Shown here: in pieces, positions 44,363-57,171 of the stretch
How positions within the stretch are numbered: position 1 is the stretch's first letter
Layout of the letters: each line of letters begins with the position of its first letter
DNA from: Megamerina dolium
Lineage: Eukaryota > Arthropoda > Insecta > Diptera > Megamerinidae
Assembly: GCA_963854835.1 (NCBI GenBank)
Contig: OY978526.1
Coordinates: 26,091,073-26,155,072 of the forward strand
Length of the DNA: 64,000 nt
Direction of reading: 5' to 3'
Made by a program: the position numbers and the translations under genes
Notes under the pieces: model-generated
What the model was told of the DNA's origin: nothing
Database searches by the model: none
Seen by the model: the letters and a program-made list of their open reading frames with translations, nothing else

Positions 44363-46112
44363 TATGTAAATTATATAATATATATAATCTAATTAACGAC
44401 TACGTAGATGTACAAACAGGCTGTTTTGCTTGTTTATAATCATATTTAGATAAAGTCACACTAGAAAATATAATTATGGCATATAATAGAGATAACCAAT
44501 TAGGCCCATGTTACGCAGGCAGCCACAGTCTCGAGTTAGTATACTTTCAATAAAAAATGAACATATGGAAGAGTAAAATTATAAAAATACAAAATTTTTT
44601 CTTGCAGTCCCAAAATGTATGTAGGCCATTCACAAAATCACGACATGAATTTGAGCGTAAAATAGTAATAGTAATGCTATTTAGATGACTGTCAATGTAA
44701 CAATCCACTTTGCAACTTTATAATCAATTTTTTGTTTCTGAGAAGATATGGACGAAATACATTATCGAAGTCCGGAGGTGATAGAAAAAGTAAGGCTGAT
44801 GAAATATAAACGGTAATATGATTGCAAAACACAGCACTTTTAAGGTCATTATTGTTTGGTGATTACCGGAAATATGCTGTTATACCTTCGCACGGGTTTT
44901 CGATCTACAGCCACATACCTACGTATATAATTTCTGTTTTATTACTTGTTTAATGCTCTTTTATTTTCACAATTCCACTTTGTCATTCTGTGGTTTTTAT
45001 TGTTTTGTGATTTGTGATTAAAATGATGAACAGTGAAAATGTTAATATTAGCATAAAATATTCAAATAAAATAGTCTCGTACTTGTGACTGGAAAGCACA
45101 GACAAGGTGCAAAAATAAAAAGTTCGTGCAAAGCGGTACCATGGGTAGGAAGATTAAATAAATTACAATGTGGTTTTGTTTAAAATGAACTTCAACTGGT
45201 AGATAGTTATCTATGGACACCTTCAACAATCTTTTAGAACTTGAAGAAAACGACGTGAATAGAACGGAAAACAAATCACAGAAATAAACGAGTATCGTAT
45301 TGTAAATTATAAAATAAATAATATAAACAATACCTACATTTAAAAAATGAAACACAAATTAAAAAAAAAGAAAACATCGCGCAGTAAAGCTGAGCTCCAT
45401 ACCAGGTTTTTTAGGTATTGCAGCTTTAGACGACCAATCCTTAGATGATTTAGTGCAATCGTATGGAAGATCCTCCACAACCGAAGTCCGAAAAAGCTGA
45501 AAAGCCTGAAAGATGCAAAGCTTCGAAATTTTTTCAGGCTTTGCAGCAGACTTTTCAGGCGTAGTCTGACAGTTAACTCATTCCAACAGGTGTATGATTA
45601 TGTTGATGGTGTAATCGATATCACATACCACATTTTAAGATAATTTTACACAAATTTTAGACAATAAAACACAAGGAACCATTTTTATTATTTGAAAATT
45701 AATATGAAAAAGGTGAACAAAAGTACTGAATCGATTAAAATTAAATGGTAAAATATCGCTTTGATCGAACTACAATCAAAAAGATGTTCGGCAATCTTAT
45801 CAAAATTAAAAAATTCGAACCGAATACAAATCTTATTCGAACTGTCAAAATTCTATTGTTTTGTTGCTGCGTGCATTGTTTACATTTGTATTTAATTGTA
45901 CTTTTTTAATTCATATGTATATAACAAATATAACAAAAAGTTTAAAAAAAATTAGCTTTTGTGGCTGCGATTCCCATTGAAAGAGAACAAAATAAAATGG
46001 AAACAATAAAGCCGCATTCTTGTGATTTCCCCTTTACATAAACATAAATACTGAATATTTTATAAAAAATATGGAAGCCATGCTTTATACTTACATTTCC
46101 TAATATTTTATA
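44363..46112. other. Intergenic, no gene seen
   Basis: AT-rich. A short frame at 44749 (MDEIHYRSPEVIEKV) ending at a possible donor is not enough to call a gene. A less AT-rich patch at 45390-45580 holds caggctt and cttttcagg repeats of unknown origin. Confidence 0.4.
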
Positions 46113-47335
46113 CAGTCAGGGACTAAAGTTTAAATACACCCATAAAACATCGCTTTAAATAAAAATAAAGCATTTTAACACAAATGTAAGTATGCAGTTT
46201 ATTTTTAGTTGAATAATGACCAATATCGAAAATCAAAACAATTCACTTTTTTTCATAGATAACTTAAAATTCATCAAAAACTAAAAAAATACATGGGACA
46301 AAAGTTTAAATACAATACAAAATTTTCTTTCTTTAGCTGATTTTAGCTTAATTAAAAAACGTTAAACTTAAATTAATATTTGGTAGGTCCGCCTTGAGCT
46401 TCAATGACTGCCTGCAGACGACGTGGCATAGACAGAACCAAATTTTCTGTTTCGGATGTGCTGATTTCTGGCCAGGCCTTTTTCAGAGCCTCTTTAAGGG
46501 ATTCTTTGTTCTTTAAAGCTGCGCGATTGATTTTTCGGTCCAATAATTCCCAAGCGTGTTCAATTGGGTTTAAGTCCGGTGATTGGGGAGGACTACAGAG
46601 CTGACGTGCAGCATAATACAGCAACCAGTCCTTCACCAAATGCGCGGTATGCTTAGGGTCGTTGTCTTGTTGAAATATCCAACTTCTTCCCAGACCCAAG
46701 CTATCCACAGAAGGCTGCAAATTTTGTTCCAATATACTTTTATACATGTGTTTGTCCATTATTCCATCGATAAAAGCCAAGTGTCCCACGACAGCTGCTG
46801 CAATTGCTCCCCAAACCATCACACTACCGCCCCCATGTTTAACGGTTGGTATTAAATTTTTGGTTTGAAGTGCTGTGGCGGGCTTGCGCCAAATTTTTGC
46901 GCGACCATCGCTGCCAAAAATATTAAATTTAGATTCATCTGTGAATAAGACTCTTCGCCAAAAGTCCTCATCCATATCCTTGTACTTGTTTGCAAAATCC
47001 AGACGAAGTTGTCTATTTTTTTCAGAAATAAGCGGTTTTTTACGTAGAACTCTGCTTCGATAGCCGTTATACCGTAAAGCTCTTTGTACGGTTTTTGGGT
47101 GAACATGTTTGCCTGACACCGCAGCAATACTACCGGCTAACTTTGGAGCACTTATTTTTGGATTTTTGTCCACTTCTCTTAGGATAAGGTTTACATCTCG
47201 GCAAGAAAGATTTTTAAGTCGACCAGTTCTGGGCCTATTTTCCACTGTTTTGTAAGTTTTATATTTTCTTATTACGTTTTGCACACTTGCACAGGACAAA
47301 TTCAAAATTTTTCCTATATCACGGTAGGATTTGCT

Positions 47336-47349
47336 TTCTTTAAAGTGTT
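47336..47349. repeat. Target-site duplication, 3' side of RTE element
   Basis: ttctttaaagtgtt, identical to 50489-50502. Confidence 0.92.
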
Positions 47350-50300
47350 ACTTACTTACTTACTTATGTGGCCATAACAACCGAATATCGATTTAGGCCG
47401 AAAATAACATGCTTCGCCAGCCATCTCTGTTCTTCGCTAGCTGGCGCCAGTTAGAAATTCCAAGCGCCGTCAGGTTCTCCAGTACTTGGTCTTTCCACCG
47501 GAGGTTTGGTCTTCCTCTTTTGCGTCGTCCTCCAGCGGGTTCCGAATATAACACCTTCTTAGCTGGAGCGTGTTCTTCCATTCGCTCGACATGACCTAGC
47601 CAGCGCAGCCGCTGGATTTTGATGCGCTTTACTATGTCAATATCGGCATACAGCTCGTACAGCTCATGGTTGTACCTTATTCGGTACTCGCCACCAACGC
47701 AAATAGGTCCAAAGATCTTGCGTAGGACTTTTCTCTCGAAAACTCCAAGTATTCGCTCATCCGAGGTGGAAATTGTCCAGGCTTCAGCGCCATATGTTAG
47801 GACAGGCATGATGAGAGACTTGTAGAGTGTAGTTTTCGTTCTTCGAGAGAGGGCTCGACTTCTCAATTGCTTACCCAGCCCAAAGTAACACCTGTTAGCA
47901 AGAGTTATCCTACGCATGATCTCCAAGCTGACGTCATTACTGCTGTTAATGCTGGTTCCAAGATAGACAAAGTCCCTTACTACTTCAAAAGCGTAGTTGT
48001 CAACAGTGACGTGCTGTCCAAGACGCCGGGACTCTTTGTTTGTTGACACTAGATACTTCGTCTTGCCCTCGTTCACCGTGAGACCCATCCGACGCGACTC
48101 TCTTTCCAACTCTGAGAATGCTGCACTGACTGCTCACGTGTTCATGCCGATTATGTCAATATCGTCGGCATACGCTAACAACATGACACTTTTGTTGAAG
48201 ATAGTGCCATTACGTCGTAGATCATCAGCTCGTATTATTTTCTCCATAATAAGATTGAAGAAGTCGCACGATAACGAATCACCTTGTCTGAAACCCCGTT
48301 CGGTATTAAACGGTGCGGAGAGGTCCTTCCCAATTTTCACTGCACAACGGGAGTTATGCAGTGTCATTCTACAAAGTCGAATGAGCTTTGCAGGAATACC
48401 GAACTCAGACATTGTTGCGTAGAGGTAATCCCTTACCGGACTGTCGAAAGCGGCTTTATAATCAACAAATAGGTGGTGTGTGTCGATCTGTTTTTCTTGG
48501 GTCTTCTCCAGGATTTGGCGCAGTGTGAAAATCTGGTCGATGGTGGATTTACCAGGTCTGAAGCCACACTGATAAGGTCCAATCAGGTTGCTGAGCATAG
48601 GCTTCAATCTTTCACACAGTACGCTCGATAGAACCTTGTACGCGATGCTCAGGAGACTTATTCCACGGTAGTTGGCGCAAATTGTGGGGTCTCCTTTTTT
48701 ATGTACAGGACAGAGAACACTGAGCCTCCAATCATCAGGCATGCTTTCATCCGACCATATTCTGCTTATGAGCTGGTGCATGCGGGTGAGCAGCTCATCG
48801 CCTCCGGTCTTAAACAACTCGGCAGGCAGGCCATCAGCACCTGCAGCTTTGTTGTTCTTCAGCCTTAAAATGGCCGTTTCAACCTCGTCATAGTCGGGTG
48901 GTGGAACATCAACACCATCATCTGTAATTGGGGTTATCGGGCATTCTCCTCCACTGGCGGAATTGTTCGTAGCATCGCCATTCAGTAACGTGGAGAAGTG
49001 TTCCCTCCATAGGCTCAGTACACTCTGGACATCCGTAACCAGATTCCCATTTCCATCACGACAAGAAGAGGCTCCGGAATTTAAACCTCCACTCAGGCGC
49101 TTGATCTTTTCAAAGAATTTTCGAGTCTCATTCTTGTCGGTGCACATCTCTATCTCCTCACACTCGCGTCTTTCCAACTCCCTCTTCTTGCGCCTGAAAA
49201 GACGTCTCTCTGCACTCCTTTTCTCTCTATACCGCTCCTTAACAGCTCGCGTTACGCCTGCACGCAGGGTTTTTCTGTAGGCGGCGTCTTTCTCTGCGGT
49301 AGCGTCGCGACACTCCTGATCATACCACTCATTCCTCAGAGGCCGGTAGTAACCGATTACCTCCTCGGCAGCAGTAGTCATGGAGTGGGATATATGTGTC
49401 CACCGTGCGCATGTATCATCAAGTGGGGGAGTGTTCTGCATAAGCAGATCCGATAGTCGAGTGGAAAATGCATCTGCTGTCTCTGGTGATTGCAGCTTAC
49501 TGACGTCGAGCTTTCTCTGTGTGGGACTTCTCTTGTTATTTGCGACACATAGCCGTGTGCGCACCTTAGCTGCAACAAGGTAGTGATCCGAGTCGATGTT
49601 GGCACCACGGATCGATTTCACGTCCATCACACTGGAAGCATGCCTTCCGTCAATCAACACATGATCAATTTGGTTTCTTGTACGATGATCTGGAGACAGC
49701 CATGTCGCTTTGTGGATGTCGAGATGCTGGAATCTGGTACCACCAATTACCATGTTTCGTGCTGCGGCGAAGTCGATCAGCCTCATTCCGTTATCGGAGG
49801 TGTTTTGGTGGAGGCTGAATTTTCCGACAGTTGGACCAAAGGTACCTTCCTTGCCCACCCTGGCATTAAAGTCGCCAAGCACGATTTTGATATCGTGGCG
49901 GGGGCAGCGGTCATAAGCTTCTTCGAGGCGCTGAAAGAAGCTCTCCTTGGTCACATTGTCCTTCTCATCCGTCGGAGCGTGGGCACATATAAGGCTGATG
50001 TTGAAAAATTTTGCCTTGATGCGGATTGTGGCCAGCCGTTCGTTCACAGGCGTGAACTGTGAGACAAGATGTCGTAGTCTCTTTCTGACCAAAAATCCAC
50101 ATCCTAATTCGTGCCTTTCAGCATGGCAACTGTAGTAGATGTCACAGGACGCTCTTTTGGAGCAGCCCTGTCCTGTCCATCGCATTTCCTGGAGAGCGGT
50201 GATGTCAGCTCTGTATTTTTCGAGGACATCAACCAGCTGGATAGAGGCACCCTCCCTATAAAGGGATCGGACATTCCAGGTGCATATCCGTAAATCATTG

Positions 50301-50488
50301 TCCTTTTTTCGTTTGTGGGGGTCATCAACAAAAGCGGTAGTCCTTATCCGAGGCATTTTAGTTTTTTTCATTGGAGGGGTTTTTTATGTGGCGGGTCCCA
50401 AACCCAACGCACAACCTCTAACCGAGGAGATTTTCGCCACTCACTTCAGCCGCCTCCCAGCGGGTGCCAGTAAGACGGTGCCCGGTGG
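47350..50488 (-). mobile_element. RTE-clade non-LTR retrotransposon, apparently full length (3139 bp)
   Basis: It has 14 bp target duplications, a single long reading frame on the minus strand, a short 5' leader (117 nt) and a microsatellite-like 3' tail of four AAGT units instead of poly(A). The small size, single EN-RT frame and short tandem tail are typical of the RTE clade. It is inserted in the transposase gene of a Tc1 element. Confidence 0.92.
47393..50371 (-). pseudogene. RTE endonuclease-reverse transcriptase, one nonsense codon
   Basis: 992-codon frame starting MKKTKMPRIRTTAF. An apurinic-type endonuclease fills about residues 25-260 (ICTWNVRSLYREG, TALQEMRWTGQG, VLGDFNARVG, SDHYLVAAK). 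The reverse transcriptase follows, with NNKAAGADGLPAE, NYRGISLLSI, CGFRPGKSTIDQ, VDYKAAFDS, RQGDSLS and AYADDIDI. A C-terminal part with RLRWLGHVERM is usual for this clade. A single in-frame TGA (48134-48136) follows GMNT, 11 codons after YADD; otherwise the frame is open, so the copy is young. Confidence 0.93.
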
Positions 50489-50502
50489 TTCTTTAAAGTG
50501 TT
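50489..50502. repeat. Target-site duplication, 5' side of RTE element
   Basis: ttctttaaagtgtt, identical to 47336-47349. Confidence 0.92.
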
Positions 50503-50882
50503 TAATTATTAAATCTTTAACACCAGACTCTATTTGTTTTCCTTTGCCCATTATTTTGCTTTCAAGTCTACCGACAACGATGAAATCACTAATAATACTG
50601 AATAAATATGCGTAAGTGAAGAAAGCAAAAAAAATATAACGGTACTTTTCCAAAGAAATTGCAAAAACACGTGTTTTCTTGTATTGTATTTAAACTTTTG
50701 TCCAGCGTATTTTTTGAGTTTTTGATGAATTTACAGTTATCTATGCGACAAATACAAATTTTTTGTTGTGTTTGCTTACTGATAGACTGCAAAAAAACTG
50801 CTTACTTAGATTTTCGCAGCAATGCTTTATACGAGTTAAAATTAAGATTTGTGGGGTGTATTTAAACTTTAGTCCCTGACTG

Positions 50883-52509
50883 TACTTTATAAAACTGTAA
50901 AAAACATAATTATTCAGCAAAATTAAACTTTGTCGGATTTATTCGAACGGAAATTTCCGTTAAATCGAACTACAGATCACCAAATAAGATGAACAATCAG
51001 ATTCGAACATTGATTCCAATAATTCGATAGGATTACAGAACAAACTTCTGCCTTCCCTAATTTTTATCGAAAATTATTCGATATCAACTGACAAATCGTC
51101 CAAACAAATATAAGAAAATAATATACAATTAAAGCTACAGCACACATAATATTTTCAATGGATACAAAAAAGGAAATTATTGAAAAATTGTTATGTCGAG
51201 CGTATTACTTAATACAAAATTTTGAAAGAGAATTACCTCATTAGTAAGTTATTCATTTTGAATTATCAATCGAATTACGAAGACATCTTTAAAAGATTAC
51301 AAAGGCATCTTTACCTTCCATAATTTTTATCGGAAATTTATCGAAATCAGGTGACAAATAGAAATAAAAAAGTTGACAAAACAAATAAAAGAAAACAATA
51401 AACAAATAAGCTACATCAAACATAATAGTGAGATTCATGAAAACGTATAAAAGTCGCGTAAACCGCGTACCTTATAAACCAGCTGTCACATATTTTAAAA
51501 AGAGTTTACGCGATGATTTCATCGTGTAAATGACCAGATAAAATGATACGATTTGAAATGCAACTCTGTGAAACACGTTTTTGTTTTGACGATATAAAAT
51601 TACACGATTTATACGGTTAACGATTGGATGAATCACACTATATTTTTCAATAAGAATATAAAAAATGAAATTATTAAATAGATATATCGAAGAGATTATG
51701 AAAGTATAAAAAATAAAAATATTTAATATTATTTAATTTAATACAAAAATGTATACACTTTTAACAATAACATTTTGCATCCATTTTATTAGAAATTAAA
51801 AACAAAAACAGACAGAACTTCCGAATAGAATTAAGTATATGCCGTGTGAACGGAGTAATGCACGATCAGTGTTGCCATATTTACAGTTTTAACTGTAAAT
51901 AACAGTTTTTTAGACAAGCTCACATTACAGTTTTTTATTTCAAATTTAAAAAGAGAAATAAAAAACATTTATATTTTTTTAATTTTAATAAACGTATATT
52001 ATATATTTGTCTACAGGGAACAGCACTGTAGATAAATAAATAAATGAAAGCTCACGGGGACCCTGTGATTAAATTGCAACCATGCTTCGATACGGCAATT
52101 TGTTTGTCATTTGTGTATTGCTATTGTTTTCTGAGTGAAGAAGAAGTTTTCTGTACGTTGGTGGCTGTTTGATCTTTTTTCCGTTAAAAATGGACAAGTT
52201 TTGAACAAAAAGTGGTAAGAAATCTAAGAGTAAATGGAATTCGAATTTTTATGTCAAATTTTATAATTTAGGTAGTAGAAAACGACAAGGGAGTACTGAA
52301 AACGAAGCAAACCCGGTACATTCTCCGCCACTCACCATTCAAAATGAATTGTTTTGTGTTATGTTTTTTTAATAAAATTAAAAAAAGAAACGTTATTTTA
52401 CAAAAATCTCGTTTTTGAAGGTTACAGTTTTTTGGTTCAAAATACAGTTTTTTTTGTCAGTTTCACAGTTTTTTGAAAAAAAAATCTGGCAACATTGTGC
52501 ACGATAGTA
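50883..52509. other. Intergenic, no gene seen
   Basis: AT-rich. It holds a perfect 16 bp palindrome at 50946-50961 (aacggaaatttccgtt). Near 51504-51529 is a 12 bp inverted repeat with one mismatch (tttacgcgatga / tcatcgtgtaaa). Repeated acagttttt tracts occur around 51880-52480. Confidence 0.45.
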
Positions 52510-52676
52510 ATGCTGCAACTAGCCACCGACGTAAAAACGTAGAACGTGTCAGCTGACACGACCTATCTTATGGGAATGTCGTGTTAACGAAAACTCACCA
52601 CCGTATGACGCTGACGTAGTCGTTGCTCGGAGCGGGCGGTACGTACGTACGCTACGTCGGTGGCTAGGTGCAGCAT
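52510..52676. repeat. MITE-like inverted-repeat unit upstream of the MNS1 homologue
   Basis: 24 bp ends (52510-52533 and 52653-52676) are inverted copies with one mismatch (atgctgca.ctagccaccg start). Inside lies a perfect 16 bp palindrome cgtgtcagctgacacg (52545-52560). The unit is much richer in GC and CpG than its surroundings. No coding capacity; either a small MITE or a structured promoter element. Confidence 0.65.
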
Positions 52677-52747
52677 AATTGGGAGAGCGAACGAAGTAAT
52701 TCATAGTGCTGTGGGAAAGCATTAAATAAAAACATCAATACTCCAAA

Positions 52748-52755
52748 TATCGATA
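52748..52755. promoter_or_regulatory. DRE motif (TATCGATA), MNS1-homologue promoter
   Basis: Perfect DREF octamer 113 bp before the start codon. Confidence 0.5.
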
Positions 52756-52867
52756 TATTGCTCGCATCCCCAATTTAGCCCTTTAATGTTTTTGGTTGTT
52801 GTCATAGAAATGTTTTTATTTCAATTTGTTTATTAGAAGTGTATTATCATATATTTTATTATTTAAA

Positions 52868-54342
52868 ATGTTCAATAATATTAGATGTACCATTCCACAG
52901 GATATACAGCGCCAGACGGACAAGAGAAATAAGCATATTATAAATGTTGTGCTTTATGAAGACAAGTTGGTTAAGAATTTGCGCTCACAGGAACTGAAAT
53001 TAACTGCAGAGAATCCTCGTATTCGCCAACAAAATGAAACCACTGAGATATCGGCTGAATTACGTGACTATAAACGTGATCAATTTTTAGATAAAAAAAG
53101 ACGCCAGCAATTACTGGAAACCAGTCATGATCTGCGGCAACTTCAAATTCAAATTCGTGCTGCACATGCCTCTAAACAACTGATTGACCAGCTTTCAATG
53201 TTACATAAAAAAAGAGAGGAAGATAAGCAGGAAAAACGAAAAGAGAATGAGGAATTTGAAGCTGAACGAAAACGTACTATGGCTAAGCTAGAACAGATGA
53301 ACATTGAAGAACGTAAAAAGAAGGACGCCTTTCGTGGGGTATTGCAAGGCCAAATGGCAGAAGGGCGTGAGCGCCGATTACAGCAATACGAAGAAGTATT
53401 GAATGAAAGGGAGGAAATGAAGAAATTATTAGCTCGCTTGGAAGAGGAACGCGCTGCGGAACAAAGAGAATTGGAAAAACGTAAACAGATTTCCAAAGAA
53501 GAGATGCGACAATTTATACAAATGCAAGAGTTGATTAAATCGCAAGCGCATGCGCAAAAAATTGATGAAAATGAGCGTTTCTTGGAAGTGATGCGGCAAC
53601 GCGATGAGGACCGCTTACGATTAGAGTTGGAAAAACGACGTACACGTGAGAAAAGACAAGAACTAAGTGAACATATTGGACAGAAACTTTTTGAAATTAA
53701 GGTATCAGCAACCAGTAATATTTTGTTCATTTGGGAAATTACTTTTAGTTTACATTTAGAGTGAAAAGAGTAGACGGGAGGATCTACTACTTGACCTATT
53801 GGTGGAAGAACGTAAGGCAAATGAGGATCTACGTTATCGTCATAATTTGGAAAAACAAATGCAAGAACGTATTCATGTTCGTCAGGAATTAGAAAGCTAT
53901 CGTCAAGATGTTCTACGCCACAAAGAACAACATCTGAGAGAGGAAGAGGAACTGCGCAAACAACAAATGCAGGTTATGGCAGAACGCGACAAGTTGGCAC
54001 AATTGTCGGATGAAAAACGTCGTCAAAAACGGTATGAGCACAGACAAGCGATATTAGAAATGATCGAAGTAAAACGTCGTCAGCGTTCTATTGAGGCTGC
54101 CAAGAAACTAGAAGAATTTGAGATGTTGTCTAACGACCAACGTAAAAAGTAATTAAATAAATGTTCAGTAATTTTTTGTTAAAATGTTTACTAATCAAAA
54201 TAATAAATGTTTCAGGGAAAAACAAATTGAAGATGAGCGCATTCGTTTGCTGAAGAATACACCGTCTGATGTTTTGCGTTATTTATCTGTTGGAGTACTT
54301 CGAGATACGGATCAAGAATTTTTGGCACTACCTGCCACTTAA
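52868..54342 (+). CDS. MNS1 homologue (axonemal/coiled-coil protein)
   Basis: Three exons (52868-53701, 53760-54148, 54216-54342), phases correct, about 450 residues. Almost the whole protein is charged coiled coil rich in Glu, Lys, Arg and Gln. The block LRQLQIQIRAAHASKQ and the ending DERIRLLKNTPSDVLRYLSVGVL match meiosis-specific nuclear structural protein 1, known in animals as a motile-cilium and sperm-flagellum axoneme component. In a fly the likely site is the sperm axoneme; that is inference. I prefer the ATG at 52868 (context ttaaaATG); an upstream in-frame ATG at 52826 would add a hydrophobic stretch not seen in the family. Confidence 0.82.
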
Positions 54343-55802
54343 TGTAACAGCTTGCAGACTAAATTATAATGCATTCCCCACCAAACCAACTGGCACAATT
54401 AAATTTAATAAAAATAAAATTTTAGATGATGTTTTCACAGATCCACTTTGAACATTTTTCTAATTTGCGAAAAATTGGGTTTCATGCACGATGTATTTTG
54501 CTTTTAGCGTTCTATGGAGGTAAGATGCATTTAATCCTGGAAGCAGTATACAACTGCTTTCATTGTCCCAAGGTAACCAGTCATTGCTGTTGTTGTTTTG
54601 ACAGCAATTCGTAGTCGTCAAATGATTGTCTTTAGATAACCATTTTTTAAAGTTATTTCCTAAGAATATTTATTTCAAAAACCAGACGAACCTTTTTTTT
54701 CACCATTTCACGCGTGATATATTTTTTTATAAAAGCTAGTTTATATCTTAAGCAGAATGGGACTTGTGTAGGAGGTTTTTAAGAATGTATGAGGAAATTC
54801 GGCATGTGTGATAAATAAAGTTAGCAGTATATTACAACATGTGGCTCTTATGTGGGCGCAAACACATTTTAAGGCGCTCAACCTTAATTTGACTATTCTT
54901 CAAAATTGACTTAATTGATAATCAATACAACTCTGCTCGCAATGTTTCTGTTAAAATAGGACATGCAATTATCTGGGTTTGCTCACATGGATCACTTTTT
55001 CGTTGGAATTGAAATTATGACAAATGACTTCATGAGGCCTTGTAAAAGGCCCTATTGACGGATTAACTGATCGCACAAGTGGTTGACCAACTAAACGAAA
55101 TTCTATACACTCGAAGCAACCAGTTGGTCGATTTCATTTCAGCGAAAATGTTTGAATTGTAATGTTGTTGTTGTAACATCATTTTTCTCTGAGTTGACAA
55201 TCTTTGAACTGGAATGACCAGGGTATTTTACGGTACGAAGGCCGAATTTCCGTGCGAAAATGTGAACTGTAATCATGTCGGATGGTGACATTTTAGTAAC
55301 GAGCATTAAACGTTTTTCGATCTGTTGTTTTACTGTCTATATTTATTGCAAAGTGACAAATTAAAATTTGAATAAAGAACAAATAAATTATGTGGTTCGC
55401 ATAACGTGGGGACTACTTAAGCCTCTTAAATATAAAAGAAAATGTATTCCAAGTCAATCCCTTTTTACTTGCTGTCAAACATTAAAAAATTTACAAAAGT
55501 AATAAATTCCACCCTCTTTCCTTAAAATACAAATTAGATCTCGGTAAAGGGTTGAATTACATGACCTCCGAATTTTTAACGAAATAAAAGCAGGCGACAA
55601 ATAATACTGATTCATTACTGTGCGTTTTATATAACACAATAGTAAATCATTTCTTCTCTAGTGTTAAAATATCGATTAATGGTATGGTATTGCGATCGCT
55701 ATATCGGCCATCCTTAGCGGGTATTCTTGACAGCTGAGTTTCTTTACACGTGCAGTCATTTTCTAATATCAATTATAATAGAAAATTTATTAATTTTGCA
55801 CA
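54343..55802. other. Intergenic, no gene seen
   Basis: Spacer between the MNS1 and NIFK homologues. No supported frame; a cgattaat-type partial DRE lies near 55672. Confidence 0.5.
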
Positions 55803-57062
55803 ATGCCGCCGTTTAGGAAAAATAAAAAACAAGCAAAACGTACAGAAGATTGCCCTGTTGAAGAAAAGCAACAGGTTACGGCTATATCTGGTCAGGTAAT
55901 TCGGCGTCACGATAATTGTAATATTGAACCTACATTTTTCATTTCTTATTCACATTCTGTAGTTGCAAAAAAAATTAAACAAGAAACAAAAAAAAGTTGG
56001 ACTTGAACGCGGAGTAGTTTTTGTTAAACATTTACCACATGGATTCTTCGAAGATCAGCTAAAGAATTATTTTCAGCAGTTTGGCAAAGTAACTCGTTTG
56101 CGGTTGTCTCGCTCCAAGCGTACTGGTGGTAGCAAAGGTTTTGCATTTATCGAATTCGAGTACCCTGAAGTTGCACAGGTAGCCGCGGAGACTATGGATA
56201 ACTACCTAATGTTCAAAAAAATTGTAAAAGCTAAATATATACCCCCAGAAGATCAGCGATTTAATTATTTTAAAAGTTCTATACGTCGAGTTAAAAATAA
56301 GGTAATGTACCGTGATGTCACGTAGCATGGCGTACTGACAAATTTTATTTATCCCAGGCTGGAAAACTCATCTACGTTTCCGGGAAAACACGTTCAATAC
56401 AGCGCAAATTGAAAGAACATAATAATTGGAATGATAATAACTATCAAACGCGAACAATCTCCCAGCAGAAAAAAGTGGACAAATTGGGTAAAAAATATGC
56501 GCACTTGGGAATTGATTTTTCCAAAATTGTTTTAGAAGCAAAATTGAATGCAAATGCTGAACAAAATGATACTGTAGAAAGTCCAAAAAAGACTCTGGAT
56601 AAGAAGAAAAAAAATGAAAAGGAAAACAATAAAAATCAATTGAAACTTGAAGATTTGCTAGGGAATACTATCAATGATGATTCCGATGATGAGGACTTTG
56701 TTGTTGCACCGCATAGTGATGGCGAAACTACATCCGACGAAGAAGCGTATGGTATATCAATAGATTCCGATGAGGATTGTTCCAGTGAAATCGAAAAACC
56801 CCCAAAAAAGAAATTAAAAAAGTCTGTTCAGGAGTCGATTAAACAAAAACAGTCAAATGTGGACGGTTTTGAGAAACTGATTAAACGTAAACCTCTTACG
56901 GGTGGTATTAAGAAACAAAAGATGAAAGTTGTGAAGAAAGCTCCAGTAACCACAAAGAAGAGTAATATGAAAATGGCAGTAGCTGAGGATATGGTAAAAT
57001 TCCTGCCGAAAACTAGCGTCAAAAATTCAAAAGCAAAGGTCGGAAAGAAACAAAAGCGTTAA
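55803..57062 (+). CDS. NIFK-like nucleolar RNA-binding protein
   Basis: Three exons (55803-55895, 55963-56301, 56358-57062), all phase 0, giving 378 residues. A single RRM at about residues 48-125 has GVVFVKHLPHGF as RNP2 and SKGFAFIEFEY as RNP1. It is preceded by a lysine-rich segment and followed by AGKLIYVSGKTRS. The C-terminal half is low complexity: acidic patches (DDSDDEDF, SDEEAY) and basic clusters (KKKLKK, GGIKKQKMKV), as in nucleolar ribosome-biogenesis factors. The RRM resembles MKI67 FHA-interacting nucleolar phosphoprotein (NIFK, fly CG6937), which acts in pre-60S rRNA maturation. Confidence 0.88.
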
Positions 57063-57171
57063 ATTTTGTTATATATTGTAATTTTATTATGTATAAAATT
57101 AAGTGATATGAAATAATTAAGTACAATAAAATAGAATTGAAACTTTTTTATGTATACATGTACGTCTTATA

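Larger units (their letters stand above)
46373..50551 (-). pseudogene. Tc1-like transposase, family C, interrupted by RTE insertion
   Basis: The N-terminus (MGKGKQIESGVKDLIIKHFK, start 50551) lies on one side of the inserted element. The remainder (SYRDIGKILNLSCASVQNV onward, to GGPTKY at 46373) lies on the other, in the same frame once the insert and one 14 bp duplication are removed. DD34E motifs are FTDESKFNIFG, QQDNDPKHTAH and SPDLNPIEHAW. No other lesion was seen, so the gene was probably intact when hit. Confidence 0.9.
46113..50882 (-). mobile_element. Tc1-like transposon, family C, split by a retrotransposon
   Basis: TA at 46111-46112 and 50883-50884. Outer ends are inverted: cagtcagggactaaagttt, then aaatacacc. 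Inner repeats with gacaaaagtttaaata lie near 46296-46312 and, inverted, 50686-50705. Without the inserted element and one target duplication its length is about 1617 bp, normal for Tc1. Confidence 0.93.

Noticed and set aside
49583..50062. 159-codon plus-strand open frame and similar ones at 47409-50615
   Set aside because: Shadows of the RTE endonuclease-RT frame on the minus strand.
53149..53820. 223-codon open frame antisense to the MNS1 homologue
   Set aside because: Serine/cysteine/arginine-rich mirror of a Glu/Lys-rich coiled coil; a shadow frame with no family features.
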